Part shown: in pieces, positions 1-11,246 of the stretch
Position numbering within the stretch: position 1 is the first letter of the stretch
Layout of the letters: every line of letters begins with the position of its first letter
NCBI GenBank assembly: GCA_963965975.1
Contig: OZ014414.1
Span: forward strand, 992,001-1,056,000
Reading direction: 5' to 3'
DNA length: 64,000 nucleotides
Source: Xestospongia bergquistia
Taxonomy: Eukaryota > Porifera > Demospongiae > Haplosclerida > Petrosiidae
Notes under the pieces: generated by a model
What the model saw: the letters and a program-made list of their open reading frames with translations, nothing else
Databases searched by the model: none
Told to the model about the DNA's origin: nothing
Program-made: the position numbers and the translations under genes

Positions 1-641
1 AATACCAATTTAGAATTGTAAATTGTCTTATTATACAAAGACATGTATTCAATCAACAGCCCAATGAACAGTCCCCATACTAGCCAATGTACAAACGCAC
101 GCAATTGAGAATTTGAAGCATCAAACAATTGATCTAGCCCATAAGCTAGCATATTGGAATAGAAACCTGCTGTTCCCAATACAAGCAACAACAGAGCCAT
201 TGTTGATATTCCATACTTAGCAATATTAACTGGTAATCCACAAGTGCCATATTGAATGCAGTAACTGGAGACCTGAAGAAAAGTCCCAAACCAACAGAAC
301 CACAGACTTAAATTAATAGACTTTTGGCGCCCAACTTTTATATCAGCCAACCAACCCATTATTGGATAAGTTATAAAGAATATTATATTGTGGACAAAAG
401 AGATTTGATATGCAGCTGCTTTGTTTTCTTCTGGTACAGGAGCCCAGCATGTTCCTTCTTCAGGCCTTGTAGATAAAGCAAATGCAATGTTGAAACCGAT
501 ATCAATGCATAAATTAATAGCTATGGTATAAAATATCAACAACCATGCTGGCAAGTTCAGATTTCGGTCTGTCAGTCCTTTACGATATCTGACAAAAAAT
601 GCTTGCACTTTTAAATACAAAGATGCTTGAAAATCTCCCAT
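1..641 (-). CDS. POT/PTR-family transporter, 5' part, runs off left edge
   Basis: The minus strand is open from ATG at 641-639 to the window edge, giving 213 residues of a transporter related to the array to the right. Seen: a short basic N-terminus, a first hydrophobic segment after NLNLPAWLLIFYTI, a GWLADIKVGR loop motif, then SLWFCWFGTFLQ, YCIQYGTCGLPVNIAKYGIS and AYGLDQLFDASNSQLRAF. The last is the equivalent of the POT (AF)GADQF motif before TM5. The order and spacing match the N-terminal half of the array proteins, with many substitutions, so it is an older paralogue. It lies head to head with unit 1, and 844 bp separate the two ATGs. The C-terminal half is outside the window. POT proteins are known to carry peptides, nitrate or other small solutes with protons; the substrate here is unknown. 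Confidence 0.85.
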   Translation of the reverse strand, partial: MGDFQASLYLKVQAFFVRYRKGLTDRNLNLPAWLLIFYTIAINLCIDIGFNIAFALSTRPEEGTCWAPVPEENKAAAYQISFVHNIIFFITYPIMGWLADIKVGRQKSINLSLWFCWFGTFLQVSSYCIQYGTCGLPVNIAKYGISTMALLLLVLGTAGFYSNMLAYGLDQLFDASNSQLRAFVHWLVWGLFIGLLIEYMSLYNKTIYNSKLV

Positions 642-1485
642 GTTACAGACAGTATACTGGCTATTTGAGAACTTAGGAAATTTGAATTAAAAACATTCAT
701 TCAAGTTATGAAAGTAAAACTAATGTGTTGACAGTTATTATTGACTGTTACAACAATACTTTCATAAATATTCTTTCATTATATGTATATATGTTTCTTT
801 CATCAATGTACTTTACTATACATACATTTATACTAACAGATAACCTATTGGTTATATAGGACAATTTAATACATACATATTAAAAGTTAATAGATATATG
901 TCATAGTAGTATACTTTAGGGGAATTTTGGGAAAATACTAAGTGCAAAGATCACAAGACAAAGAAATAATTGTATACATAGTGTTAATTTACTACTGTAT
1001 TCATAAGTTAGTTGGCATGATTATAGCATAGTGGTAACGACGGCAGGTGCAGACATAGTAAATACTTTAAAATAGTTTAAAATACTACAGCATTCATAGA
1101 GTAAACTACAAAATAGTACATTTATATGGGAATAAAAGTATTATATTAGTGCAACAAATACATTGAAAACAAACATGTCTATATACATTTTATGTGTCAA
1201 TAGACTGTTTACGTTAGGTGTTCAACATTCTTTTTCATAATATATTATGTCATTTACACGACAAAAATCAACTTTGTGCTATAAAAAATTGTCTGTATTG
1301 AAAACACTTTAATATAATGAAATAAACAACAAGAAATAATACAAGCTTCTTTAGACTAAGACTATCTGTTTACACAATTACAATCTTGGAATGCCTTCAT
1401 AAGTAGTCAATGGTAGTAATGAAAGCATATAAATGTAGTATAATCATGTGATAAACTATAGTTGTAGTATAAACTAAAAGTCAAA
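642..1485. promoter_or_regulatory. Divergent intergenic region between two POT genes
   Basis: No coding segment is seen here. The stretch separates a minus-strand and a plus-strand POT gene and must hold both 5' flanks. It is AT-rich, and I could not single out a convincing TATA box or shared element. Confidence 0.4.
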
Positions 1486-3222
1486 ATGTCTGCCAAACCA
1501 ATAAGATTATTTATTAGCTATTGTAAAGAAGTAAAAGCAAGAAGACTCAACATTCCAGCCTGTTTGTTGGTAGTTTATGCTATTGGAGTTGGTCTTAGTA
1601 TTGAAATTAGTTACAATATTATTTTTGGAATGCTGACTAATCCCGAAGACCTATCTTGTTGGGCGCCATTTCCTGAAGTAGGTGGACTTTCATATGGCTA
1701 CCTTGTACCAACACTTCAAAATATATTTTTGTCATTTATTTATCCTGTTTCTGGGTGGTTAGCTGATGTTAAGATTGGTCGTGACAAAGCCATTAACTTC
1801 AGTCTATGGTCATGTTGGTTTGGGACTCTCCTTCAAGTCATCAGTTACTGTATTCAATATGGTACATGTGGGGTACCAGTTAATATAGCCAAATATGGAA
1901 TTTCAGGAGTGGCTTTACTTCTACTTGTGTTAGGGGTGGCAGGTTTTTATTCTAACATACTTGCATATGGAATGGAACAGTTAGTTGATGGCTCTAGTGC
2001 ACAAATTAGAGCGTTTATACATTGGGTTGTTTGGGGACTCTTTGTTGGCTTTCTTGTTAATGACTATATAGCATTTGTAGATAAGACAGTCTACAATGCA
2101 ACTTTAACACAAATTACTGGGATTGAAACTTTTGCTATTATTACAGTCATTGTGTGTATAAGCATAAAATTTCAAAAGAACTTCTTGTATGTGGGAATTC
2201 TTAAAAAAAATCCTTATAGAATGGTCTGTCAAGTTTTCAAGTATGCCTGGCAACACAATTCTCCAGAGAACAGGAGTGCCTTTACTTATTGGGAGAACAA
2301 GATACCAAGTCGCATTGATCTAGGTAAGCAGAAATATGGTGGACCTTTTACCGAGGAAGAAGTAGAAGATACAAAAACATTTTGGAGGATAGTTGCTGTA
2401 CTATTATCAACATTTGGTATATTTATACCTTATTACACAGTGATTATTGGCGTTATCTTATACATTAACAAGTTAGATGGAGCTGTTACTACGCTTAATG
2501 GATATGGATCATTTGTACTCTGGACGAGTTTTGGTAAAACTGTTGTGATACTTGTGCCGACAATGGAGCTTGTTGTCATTCCTCTCTTTCCAAAGATGGA
2601 GTTTTTCCTTCTAAATCCATTGAAATGGATTGGAGTGTCTTTTCTTGCTATCTTCACTTCTGTTAGTGCAATGATAGTGATAAATATTGCAGGGCAATAT
2701 GAAGGTGATCCTGTAAACCAGACCGAATATTTTAATGATCACACTACAACAAATATTTCGTTTCTGTATTACATCATACCATTGTTGTTTATTGGCTTTA
2801 TTAACATTATTTGCTTCATCAGTAGCTTTGAATTCATATGTAGTCAGGCACCAGCTAATATGAATGGCATGTTAATAGGAGTATACTGGTTTATACGTGC
2901 CTTCTATATAAGTATTGGTGGTGTTATAACAACCATCTTCTTTAAAGTACCAAAAGTTAATGAAGGTAGTAAATTATCCAGTGCATTTTGGTCGTTGTTC
3001 TCACAGTTAATTATTATTACTGTTGGTAGTGTGGTATACTTCATAACAGCTTACTGGTATCAGAGAAGACAGAGGGGAGAAAACTATAGCACTCAAACAG
3101 TTGTTGAGGAATACTATATACGCATGTTAACAACTATTAATAGGGAAGATAAACTAGTTAAGGAGTCTTCATCAATAGGGTATGTAATTGAATCTGGAGA
3201 AAACATTTTTAATACTAAATGA
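1486..3222 (+). CDS. POT/PTR-family (SLC15-like) transporter, array unit 1
   Basis: A 578-residue intronless protein with about twelve hydrophobic segments and a hydrophilic loop (about residues 236-300) in the middle, the POT layout. POT-like marks: G90WLADVKIGR loop motif between TM2 and TM3, AYGMEQLVDGS (160-170), corresponding to the family's (AF)GADQF, FTEEEVEDTKTFWRI before TM7, and FEFICSQAP (448-456), matching the PTR signature (EFaysqaP). The TM1 proton/peptide motif ExxERFxYYG is not present; TM1 carries a single acidic residue (E40). Candidate N-glycosylation sequons NAT (204), NQT (411) and NIS (423). It differs from units 2-11 in its N-terminus (MSAKPIRL), a longer TM9-10 loop and its C-terminal tail. 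It is the source of the fossil C-terminus found in later spacers. Membrane location is expected; substrate unknown. Confidence 0.85.
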   Translation: MSAKPIRLFISYCKEVKARRLNIPACLLVVYAIGVGLSIEISYNIIFGMLTNPEDLSCWAPFPEVGGLSYGYLVPTLQNIFLSFIYPVSGWLADVKIGRDKAINFSLWSCWFGTLLQVISYCIQYGTCGVPVNIAKYGISGVALLLLVLGVAGFYSNILAYGMEQLVDGSSAQIRAFIHWVVWGLFVGFLVNDYIAFVDKTVYNATLTQITGIETFAIITVIVCISIKFQKNFLYVGILKKNPYRMVCQVFKYAWQHNSPENRSAFTYWENKIPSRIDLGKQKYGGPFTEEEVEDTKTFWRIVAVLLSTFGIFIPYYTVIIGVILYINKLDGAVTTLNGYGSFVLWTSFGKTVVILVPTMELVVIPLFPKMEFFLLNPLKWIGVSFLAIFTSVSAMIVINIAGQYEGDPVNQTEYFNDHTTTNISFLYYIIPLLFIGFINIICFISSFEFICSQAPANMNGMLIGVYWFIRAFYISIGGVITTIFFKVPKVNEGSKLSSAFWSLFSQLIIITVGSVVYFITAYWYQRRQRGENYSTQTVVEEYYIRMLTTINREDKLVKESSSIGYVIESGENIFNTK

Positions 3223-3666
3223 TGTAGCTAAGATTTATAATTACACTTAATAATGTTTCTTTGAATTTACAAGAAAACAGTAGATGTTGTCAGAACAAAT
3301 GAGTTCCTGCAATATAGATAGCTAGAACTTTGTAGAGGTAGTATATAGGGAGGTCGGTTAACATGAATGACATTGTACATACTACAAGACTAAATTTGTT
3401 TTCATCAAATGATGCATAAAAATATTGATATCTACATACAGGTTAGTTACGTTATGAATTTATTTGGGAATATAATTATATAAATGAGAAACATATGAGA
3501 ATTCAATTTACAAACAGTGAAGAATATAAGTGAAGAATATAAGTAAACAATGAAACTGAAAAGTGAACAAGTACGTAAGAAAGAAATAACATTGCCATTG
3601 ATATCAATAATGGTGTTACTTACTTATAAGTAATTTCTGCAACTTAGTTCAATAACATATGCAATA
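3223..3666. other. Spacer between array units 1 and 2
   Basis: No gene. This is the native 3' flank of unit 1 running into the 5' flank of unit 2; homologous sequence recurs behind every fossil fragment in the later spacers. A short upstream ORF starts at ATG 3610 and ends after seven codons, before the unit 2 start. In units 8 and 11 the matching ATG is open into the coding frame. Confidence 0.6.
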
Positions 3667-5298
3667 ATGTATGCTAACTATTGTAAAGAAGTAAAGGCAA
3701 GAAGACTCAACATTCCAACCTGTTTATTGGTTATTTATGCTATTGGAGTTGGCTTCAGTATTGAAATTAGTGAAAATATTATTATTGGAATGCTGACTAA
3801 TCCTGAAGAGCCATCTTGTTGGGCACCATTTCCTGAAGTACGTGGACTTTCATACCTTGTTCCAACACTTCAAAATATTTTCTTGTCCTTTGTTTATCCT
3901 TTTCTTGGTTGGCTAGCTGATACACAGATTGGTCGTGAGAGTGCTATTAAGTCGAGTCTGTGGTCTTGTTGGTCAGGCACTCTTCTTCAAGTCATTAGTT
4001 ACTGTATTCAATATGGGACATGTGGACTATCAGTTAATATAGCCAAATATGGAATATCTGGAATGGCTTTGCTGCTATTGATGTTTGGAGCAGCAGGATT
4101 TTTTTCTAATATACTTGCATATGGAATGGACCAGTTAGTTGATGGCTCTAGTGCACAATTCAGAGCTTTTATACATTGGGTTGTTTGGGGGCTTTTTGCA
4201 GGATATCTTCTCCTTGATTATATAGCAATTGTGGACAAAACAATTTATAACTCAACTTTAACAGCATTAACTGGACTTGGAGCCTTTATTGCAATAACTA
4301 CCATTGTGTGTATGACTATAATTTTTCATCAAAACTTTGAAAGGATTGTTGTTTTAAAAAGAAACCCTTACAAAATGGTCTATCAAGTTCTTAGATATGC
4401 TTGGAAAACCAAACATTTAGGAAAAAGAAGTGCATTTACTCACTGGGAGAATAAAATACCAAGTCGAATTGACTTAGGTAAGGAGAAATATGGTGGGCCT
4501 TTTACTGAGGAAGAAGTAGAAGATACAAAAACATTTTGGAGAATAGTTGCTGTACTAATGTCCACATTTGGTATATTTATACCTTACTACACAATAATTT
4601 TTGATATTTTATCATATATTAATAAGTTAGATGGAGCTATTACTACACTTAATGGATATGGATCATTTGCTTTATGGACAGGTTTCGGTAAAACTATCAT
4701 AATAATAATACCTTTATTAGAACTTTTGGTCATTCCTCTCTTTCCAAAAATAGAGTATTTCTTCTTTAATCCATTGAAATGGATGGGAGGCTCTTTTGTT
4801 CTTCTTTTTATTACACTTAGCTCCATGATTGTCATTCATGTAATTAATAACAAAATTTCTTTTCTTTACTATATTATACCATTGTCAATGATTGGAATCA
4901 TTGATATGATCTCTTTCATCAGTACTTTTGAGTTTATATGTAGTCAAGCTCCAACAAATATGAATGGTATGTTAACAGGAGTATTCTGGTTTATATGTGC
5001 CTTGTACGTAAGTATTGGTGGCATAATGGAAACTATTTTTTTCAAAATACCTATCTTTACTGGACATGGTGAATTGTCTAGTATATTTTGGTCATTGCTT
5101 TTTCAGTTAATTGTTGTAATTATTGGTAGTGTTGTATTTGTAATAACAGTTTATTGGCATCAAGGAAGACAAAAAGGAGATAATTACCATGCTCAAACAG
5201 TTGTTGAGGAATATTATGAGCGCATGTTAGATAATGCTGATAAAGAAGAGGAGGAACTTATGCAACATCAAGATTACTATAACTCCATGAGTTATTGA
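3667..5298 (+). CDS. POT/PTR-family transporter, array unit 2
   Basis: Intact 543-residue intronless gene starting MYANYCKEVKARRLNIP. Compared with unit 1 it lacks the loop insert between TM9 and TM10 and ends in the array-type tail: VVEEYYERMLDNADKEEEEL, then MQHQDYYNSMSY. It keeps GWLADTQIGR, AYGMDQLVDGS and FEFICSQAP. The start is the ATG at 3667, because the preceding frame closes at a TAA. Variants peculiar to this copy are an RGLSYLVP loop (two residues shorter than the GLSYGYLVP copies) and VINNKISF in the TM9-10 loop. It is the first of the homogenised block (units 2-11). Confidence 0.85.
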   Translation: MYANYCKEVKARRLNIPTCLLVIYAIGVGFSIEISENIIIGMLTNPEEPSCWAPFPEVRGLSYLVPTLQNIFLSFVYPFLGWLADTQIGRESAIKSSLWSCWSGTLLQVISYCIQYGTCGLSVNIAKYGISGMALLLLMFGAAGFFSNILAYGMDQLVDGSSAQFRAFIHWVVWGLFAGYLLLDYIAIVDKTIYNSTLTALTGLGAFIAITTIVCMTIIFHQNFERIVVLKRNPYKMVYQVLRYAWKTKHLGKRSAFTHWENKIPSRIDLGKEKYGGPFTEEEVEDTKTFWRIVAVLMSTFGIFIPYYTIIFDILSYINKLDGAITTLNGYGSFALWTGFGKTIIIIIPLLELLVIPLFPKIEYFFFNPLKWMGGSFVLLFITLSSMIVIHVINNKISFLYYIIPLSMIGIIDMISFISTFEFICSQAPTNMNGMLTGVFWFICALYVSIGGIMETIFFKIPIFTGHGELSSIFWSLLFQLIVVIIGSVVFVITVYWHQGRQKGDNYHAQTVVEEYYERMLDNADKEEEELMQHQDYYNSMSY

Positions 5299-5620
5299 TA
5301 CAGACATTCATAATGTATAGATAGGCTAATGCTACCAATGACAGTTTTTATTAACAGTTATTAAATGTATGTAACTGGTACATTCATGCAAAGTCAGTAG
5401 TTATAAACACACACTCTTTTGTTTTATCAGTTATAACACATAACACTGCAATACCAAGTATATATATATATGGAAGTGTCAAACTCCCAGTACACAGTAT
5501 AAATGTACATGTATTAATATTGTACTTGATATATATGGTAATGTATTTTAAAATAAGTATTGTTCATAGAGTAATTGAATTCTCTTTAGTGTACTGTTAT
5601 CAATAGGTTGTTGTTGTCAG

Positions 5621-5787
5621 TTTATTGATATCAGAGAAGACAGAAGAAAGGAAATTACAACACTAAAACAGTTGTTGAGGAATAATATATACACATGTTA
5701 GCAACTATTAATAGGGAAGGTGTGGTGCATCTTCATCTCCAGGGTATATAATAGAATCTGGAGAGAACAATTTTATATATTAAATGA
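5621..5787 (+). pseudogene. Fossil C-terminus of a unit-1-type POT gene, spacer 2/3
   Basis: Bases from the TATCAGAGAAGACAG match to the TAAATGA end align with 3051-3222 of unit 1 (YQRRQRGENY ... VVEEYYIRMLTTINRED ... ESGENIFNTK). The copy has a TAA in place of a tyrosine codon in the VVEEYY segment and a small deletion, and has no upstream gene body, so it cannot be expressed as a protein. It follows the 3' flank of unit 2 directly. Confidence 0.8.
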
Positions 5788-6237
5788 TGAAGCAGATTTA
5801 TAATTAATTTTAATAATATTTCTTTGAGTTTATTAGAAAATAGTTGATGGTGTCAGAACAAATAAATTCTTGCAATATAGATGGTTTGAATTTTGTAGAG
5901 GTAGGATATAGGAAGGAGAGTTAATACAACATGAATGATACTGCACATACTACAAGACTAAATTTGTTTTCATCAAATGATACATCAAAATTTGTCACCA
6001 CAATAATATCTATATATAGCTTATGAACTAATTTGGTAACATATAGTAAAAGAGAAACATTCAAAAATTCAACTTTAAACAATGAAGAATGTAAGTGAAC
6101 AATGACACTGAAAGTGGTTAAGTACATGAGTAAAAATAACATTGCCATTGTTATTGATAGCATTGTCATTGTTATTAATAATAGTATTGTTTATCTATGA
6201 GTAATTGCTGCATTTTAATTCAATAGCATATGTAATA

Positions 6238-7875
6238 ATGTTTGCTAACTATTGTAAAGAAGTAAAGGCAAGAAGACTCAATATTCCAGCCTGTTTATTG
6301 GCTATTTATGCTATTGGAGTTGGCCTCAGTATTGAAATTAGTGACAATATTGTTTTTGGAATGCTGACTAATCCTGAAGAGTCATCTTGTTGGGCACCAT
6401 TTCCTGAAGTAGGTGGACTTTCATATGGCTACCTTGTTCCAACACTTCAAAATATTTTCTTGTCCTTTGTTTATCCTTTTCTTGGTTTGGCTAGCTGATA
6501 CAAAGATTGGTCGTGAGAGTGCTATTAAGTCAAGTCTGTGGTCTTGTTGGTCAGGCACTTTTCTTCAAGTCATTAGTTATTGTATTCAATATGGGACATG
6601 TGGACTATCAGTTAATATAGCCAAATATGGAATATCTGGAATGGCTTTGCTGTTGTTGATGTTTGGAGCAGCAGGGTTTTTTCTAATATACTTGCATATG
6701 GAATGGACCAGTTAGTTGATGGCTCTAGTGCACAATTCAGAGCTTTTATACATTGGGTTGTTTGGGGACTTTTTGTGGGCTATCTTCTCATTGATTATAT
6801 AGCAATTGTGGACAAAACAATTTATAACTCAACTTTAACAGAATTAACTGGACTCGGAGCCTTTATTGTGATAACTATCATTGTGTGTATGACTATATTT
6901 TTTGATAAATAGTTTGAAAGGATTGTTTTTTTTAAAAGAAACCCTTACAAAATGGTCTATCAAGTTCTTAGATATGCTTGGAAAACCAAACATTTAGGAA
7001 AAAGAAGTGCATTTACACACTGGGAGAACAAAATACCAAGTCGTATTGACTTATGTAAGCAGAAATATGGTGGTCCTTTTACTGAGGAAGAAGTAGAAGA
7101 TACAAAAACATTTTGGAGAATAGTTGCTGTACTATTATCAACATTTGGTATATTTATACCATTTTACACAGTAATCATTGATATTTTATCATACATTAAC
7201 AAGTTAGATGGAGCTACTACTACACTTAATGGATATGGATCATTTACTTTATGGACAGGCTTCAGTAAAACTATCATAATAATAGTACCTTTTTTGGAAC
7301 TCATTGTCATTCCTCTCTTTCCAAAAATAGAGTATTTCTTCTTTAATCCATTGAAATGGATGGGAGGCTCTTTTGTTCTTCTTTTCATTACACTTACCTC
7401 CATGATTGTCATTGATGTAATTAACAAGACAATTTCTTTTCTTTATTATATCATACCATTGTCAATGATTGGAATCATCGATATGATCTCTTTCATCAGT
7501 ACTTTTGAGTTTATATGTAGTCAAGCTCCAGCAAATATGAATGGTATGTTAACAGGAGTATTCTGGTTTATACGTGCCTTGTACATAAGTATTGGTGGCA
7601 TAATAAAAACTATTTTTTTCACAATACCTATCTTTACTGGACATGGTGAATTGTCTAGTACATTTTGGTCATTGCTTTTCCAGTTAATTGTTGTAATTAT
7701 TGGTAGTGTTGTATTTGTAATAACAGTTTATTGGTATCAAGCAAGACAAAAAGGAGATAACTACCATGCTCAAATAGTTGTTGAGGAATATTATGAGCGC
7801 ATGTTAGATAATGCTGATAAAGAAGAGAAGGAACTTACACAACATCAAGATTACTATAAATCCATGAGTTATTAA
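6238..7875 (+). pseudogene. POT/PTR-family transporter, array unit 3, broken
   Basis: The full gene length is present, but three lesions interrupt it. One T is inserted in GGTTGG at about 6485-6487 (frame ends in GLAS-stop at 6498). A 7-T run is shortened to 6 T at 6677-6682, which restores the original frame. A lysine codon has become TAG at 6910-6912. Conceptually the protein would be about 545 residues, and residues such as IDLCKQKYGG and the FFKRNPYK region tie it to unit 9, which is intact. The ATG at 6238 (MFANYCKEVK) is the conserved start; upstream in-frame codons have no ATG. It could be a real pseudogene or contain assembly errors at the two homopolymer-type sites, but the TAG is a substitution. 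Confidence 0.8.
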
Positions 7876-8200
7876 TACAGACATTCATGTGTATGTATAG
7901 ATAGACTAATGCTAGTAATGATAGTTTTTATTAACAGTTATTAAATGAATGTAACTGGTGCATTCATGCAAAGTCAGTAGTTATAAATTCACACTCTGTT
8001 GTTTATCAGTTATATTAAACACATAACAGTATAATACCAAGTATATAAATATGGAAGTGTCAAACTCCCAATACACAGTATAAATGTACATGTATTAATA
8101 CTATACTTGATATATATGGTAATGTATTTTGATTTAGTATTGTTAATAGAGTAATTGAATTCTCCTTAGTGTATTGTTATCAATAGGTTGTTGTTGTTAG

Positions 8201-8367
8201 TTTATTGATATCAGAGAAGACAGAAGAAAGGAAATTACAACACTAAAACAGTTGTTGAGGAATAATATATACACATGTTAGCAACTATTAACAGGGAAGG
8301 TGTGGTGCATCTTCATATCCAGGGTGTATAATCGAATCTAGAGAGAACAATTTTATATATTAAATGA
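8201..8367 (+). pseudogene. Fossil POT C-terminus, spacer 3/4
   Basis: Same junction and same content as the fragment in the previous spacer: it starts just after the GTTGTTGTTAG boundary and ends at the TAAATGA stop equivalent. It shares the TAA in the VVEE region, so the lesion predates amplification. Confidence 0.8.
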
Positions 8368-8790
8368 TGAAGCAGATTTATAATTAAGTTTAATAATATT
8401 CCTTTGAGTTTATAAGAAAATAGTTGATGGTGTCAGAACAAATAAATTCTTGCAATATAGATGGTTTGAATTTTGTAGAGGTAGAATATAGGGAGGAGAG
8501 TTAATACAACATGAATGATACTGCACATACTACAAGAACAAATTTGTTTTCATGATACATCAAAATTTGTCACCACAATGATATCTATATATAGCTTATG
8601 AACTAATTTGGTAACATATAGTAAAAGAAAACATTCAAAAATTCAACTTTAAAAATGAAACTGAAAGTGGTTAAGTACATGAGTAAAAATAACATTGCCA
8701 TTGTTATTGATAGCATTGTCATTGTTATTACTAATAGTATTGCTTATCTATGAGTAATTGCTGCATTTTAATTCAATAGCATATGTAATA

Positions 8791-10428
8791 ATGTTTGCTA
8801 ACTATTATAAAGAAGTAAAGGCAAGAAGACTCAATATTCCAACCTGTTTATTAGTTATTTATGCTATTGGAGTTGGCCTCAGTATTGAAATTAGTGACAA
8901 TATTGTTTTTGGAATGCTGACTAATCCTGAAGAGCCATCTTGTTGGGCACCATTTCCTGAAGTAGGTGGACTTTCATATGGCTACTTTATTCCAATACTT
9001 CAAAATGTTTTCTTGTCATTTGTTTATCCTTTTTTTGGTTGGCTAGCTGATACACAGATTGGTCGTGAGAGAGCTATTAAGTCAAGTCTGTGGTCTTGTT
9101 GGTTAGGCACTCTTCTTCAAGTCATTAGTTATTGTATTCAATATGGGACATGTGGACTATCAGTTAATATAGCTAAATATGGAATATCTGGAGTGGCTTT
9201 GCTGCTATTGATGTTTGGAGCAGCAGGGTTTTTTTCTAATATACTTGCATATGGAATGGACCAGTTAGTTGATGGCTCTAGTGCACAATTCAGAGCTTTT
9301 ATACATTGGGTTGTTTGGGGGCTTTTCATGGGCTATCTTCTCATTGATTATATAGCAATTATGGACAAAACAATTTATCAGTCAACTTTAACAGAATTAA
9401 CTGGGCTTGGAGCCTTTATTGCAATAACTATCATTGTGTGTATGACTATATTTTTTCAAAAAAACTTTGAAAGGATTGTTGTTTTAAAAAGAAATCCTTA
9501 CAACATGGTCTATCAAGTTCTTAAATATGCTTGGAAAACCAAACATTTAGGAAAAAGAAGTGCATTTACACACTGGGAGAATAAAATACCAAGTCGAATT
9601 GACATAGGTAAGCAGAAATATGGTGGGCCTTTTACTGAAGAAGAAGTAGAAGATACAAAAACATTTTGGAGAATAGTTGCTGTACTATTATCAACATTTG
9701 GTATATTTATACCATTTTACACAATAATCATTGATGTGCTATCATATATTAATAAGTTAGATGGAGCTACTACTACACTTAATGGATATGGATCATTTGC
9801 TCTATGGACAGCCTTCAGTAAAACTATTATAATAATAATACCTTTATTGGAACTCATTGTCATTCCTCTCTTTCCAAAAATAGAGTATTTCTTCTTGAAT
9901 CCATTGAAATGGATAGGAGGTTCTTTTGTTCTTCTTTTTATTACACTTAGCTCCATGATTGTAATGGATCTAATTAATAAGACAATTTCTTTTCTTTATT
10001 ATATCATACCATTGTCAATGATTGGAATCATTGATATGATCTCGTTCATCAGTACTTTTGAGTTTATATGTAGTCAAGCACCAGCAAATATGAATGGTAT
10101 GTTAACAGGAATATACTGGTTTATAAGTGCCTCATACATAAGTATTGGTGGCATAATGAAAACTGTTTTTTTCACAATACCTATCTTTACTGGACCTGGT
10201 AAATTGTCTAGTACATTTTGGTCATTGCTTTTTCAGTTAATTGTTGTAATTATTGGTAGTGCTGTATTTGTAATAACAGTTTATTGGCATCAAGGAAGAC
10301 AAAAAGGAGATAACTACCATGCTCAAACAGTTGTTGAGGAATATTATGAGCGCATGTTAGATAATGCTGATAAAGAGGAGGAGGAACTTATGCAACATCA
10401 AGATTACTACAACTCTATGAGTTATTGA
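8791..10428 (+). CDS. POT/PTR-family transporter, array unit 4
   Basis: Intact, 545 residues from the ATG at 8791 (MFANYYKEVKARRLNIP). The frame is open 33 bases further up, but only a TTG begins it, so the ATG is preferred for a nuclear gene. It carries GWLADTQIGR, AYGMDQLVDGS, FTEEEVEDTKTFW and FEFICSQAP. Copy-specific residues are GYFIPILQN before TM2, MDKTIYQST in the TM5-6 loop (shared with unit 10), FQKNFERIVV, IDIGKQ and WFISASYIS in TM11, where most copies have WFIRALYIS. The 5' flank has lost a few bases of the CATCAAATGATACATCAAA stretch seen in other long-type promoters. Confidence 0.85.
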   Translation: MFANYYKEVKARRLNIPTCLLVIYAIGVGLSIEISDNIVFGMLTNPEEPSCWAPFPEVGGLSYGYFIPILQNVFLSFVYPFFGWLADTQIGRERAIKSSLWSCWLGTLLQVISYCIQYGTCGLSVNIAKYGISGVALLLLMFGAAGFFSNILAYGMDQLVDGSSAQFRAFIHWVVWGLFMGYLLIDYIAIMDKTIYQSTLTELTGLGAFIAITIIVCMTIFFQKNFERIVVLKRNPYNMVYQVLKYAWKTKHLGKRSAFTHWENKIPSRIDIGKQKYGGPFTEEEVEDTKTFWRIVAVLLSTFGIFIPFYTIIIDVLSYINKLDGATTTLNGYGSFALWTAFSKTIIIIIPLLELIVIPLFPKIEYFFLNPLKWIGGSFVLLFITLSSMIVMDLINKTISFLYYIIPLSMIGIIDMISFISTFEFICSQAPANMNGMLTGIYWFISASYISIGGIMKTVFFTIPIFTGPGKLSSTFWSLLFQLIVVIIGSAVFVITVYWHQGRQKGDNYHAQTVVEEYYERMLDNADKEEEELMQHQDYYNSMSY

Positions 10429-10753
10429 CACAGACATTCATGTGTATGTATAGATAGACTAATGCTAGTAATGATAGTTTTTATTAACAGTTATTAAATG
10501 AATGTAACTGGTGCATTAATGCAAAGTCAGTAGTTTTAAACTCACACTCTGTTGTTTATCAGTTATATTAAACACATAACAGTATAATACCAAGTATATA
10601 AATATGGAAGTGTCAAACTCCCAATACACAATATAAATGTACATATATTAATACTATACTTGATATATATAGTAATGTATTTTGATTTAGTATTGTTCAT
10701 AGAGTAATTGAATTCTCCTTAGTGTATTGTTATCAATAGGTTGTTGTTGTCAG

Positions 10754-10919
10754 TTTACTGGTATCAGAGAGACAGTAGAAAGGAAATTGCAACACTAAAA
10801 CAGTTGTTGAGGAATAATATATACACATGTTAGCAACTATTAATAGGGAAGGTATGGTGCATCTTCATATCCAGGGTATATAATCGAATCTGGAGAGAAC
10901 AATTTCATATATTAAATGA
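10754..10919 (+). pseudogene. Fossil POT C-terminus, spacer 4/5
   Basis: Same fragment as in the other spacers; here one base pair step of the AGAGAAGACAG motif is lost (AGAGAGACAG), and the Trp codon of YWYQ is kept as TACTGG. Confidence 0.75.
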
Positions 10920-11246
10920 TGAAGCAGATTTATAATTAAGTTTAATAATATTCCTTTGAGTTTATAAGAAAATAGTTGATGGTGTCAGAACAAATAAATT
11001 CTTGCAATATAGATGGTTTGAATTTTGTAGAGGTAGGATATAGGGAGGAGAGTTAATACAACATGAATGATACTGCACATACTATAAGACTAAATTTGTT
11101 TTCATCAAATGATAAGCAAACCATGAAACTGAAAGTGAATAAGTACATGAGTAAAAATAACATTGCCAATGTTATTGATAGCATTGTCATTGTTCTTGTT
11201 TATCTATGAGTAATTGCTGCATTTTTATTCAATAACATATGCAATA

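Noticed and set aside
2433..2657. Recurrent 74-87 aa minus-strand frames inside each POT gene
   Set aside because: They recur at the same place in every unit because the genes are copies; they are the reverse frame of the TM7-TM9 coding part and have no features of their own.
5921..6169. Minus-strand 82 aa frame in several spacers (also 13389, 21128, 23711)
   Set aside because: It repeats with the spacer, holds no recognisable domain, and differs or is absent in other units; an open frame by chance in AT-rich sequence.
8758..8790. Eleven-residue N-terminal extension (LHFNSIAYVI) of most array genes
   Set aside because: The frame begins with TTG, not a likely start in nuclear genes; the ATG of MFANY is conserved and used instead.
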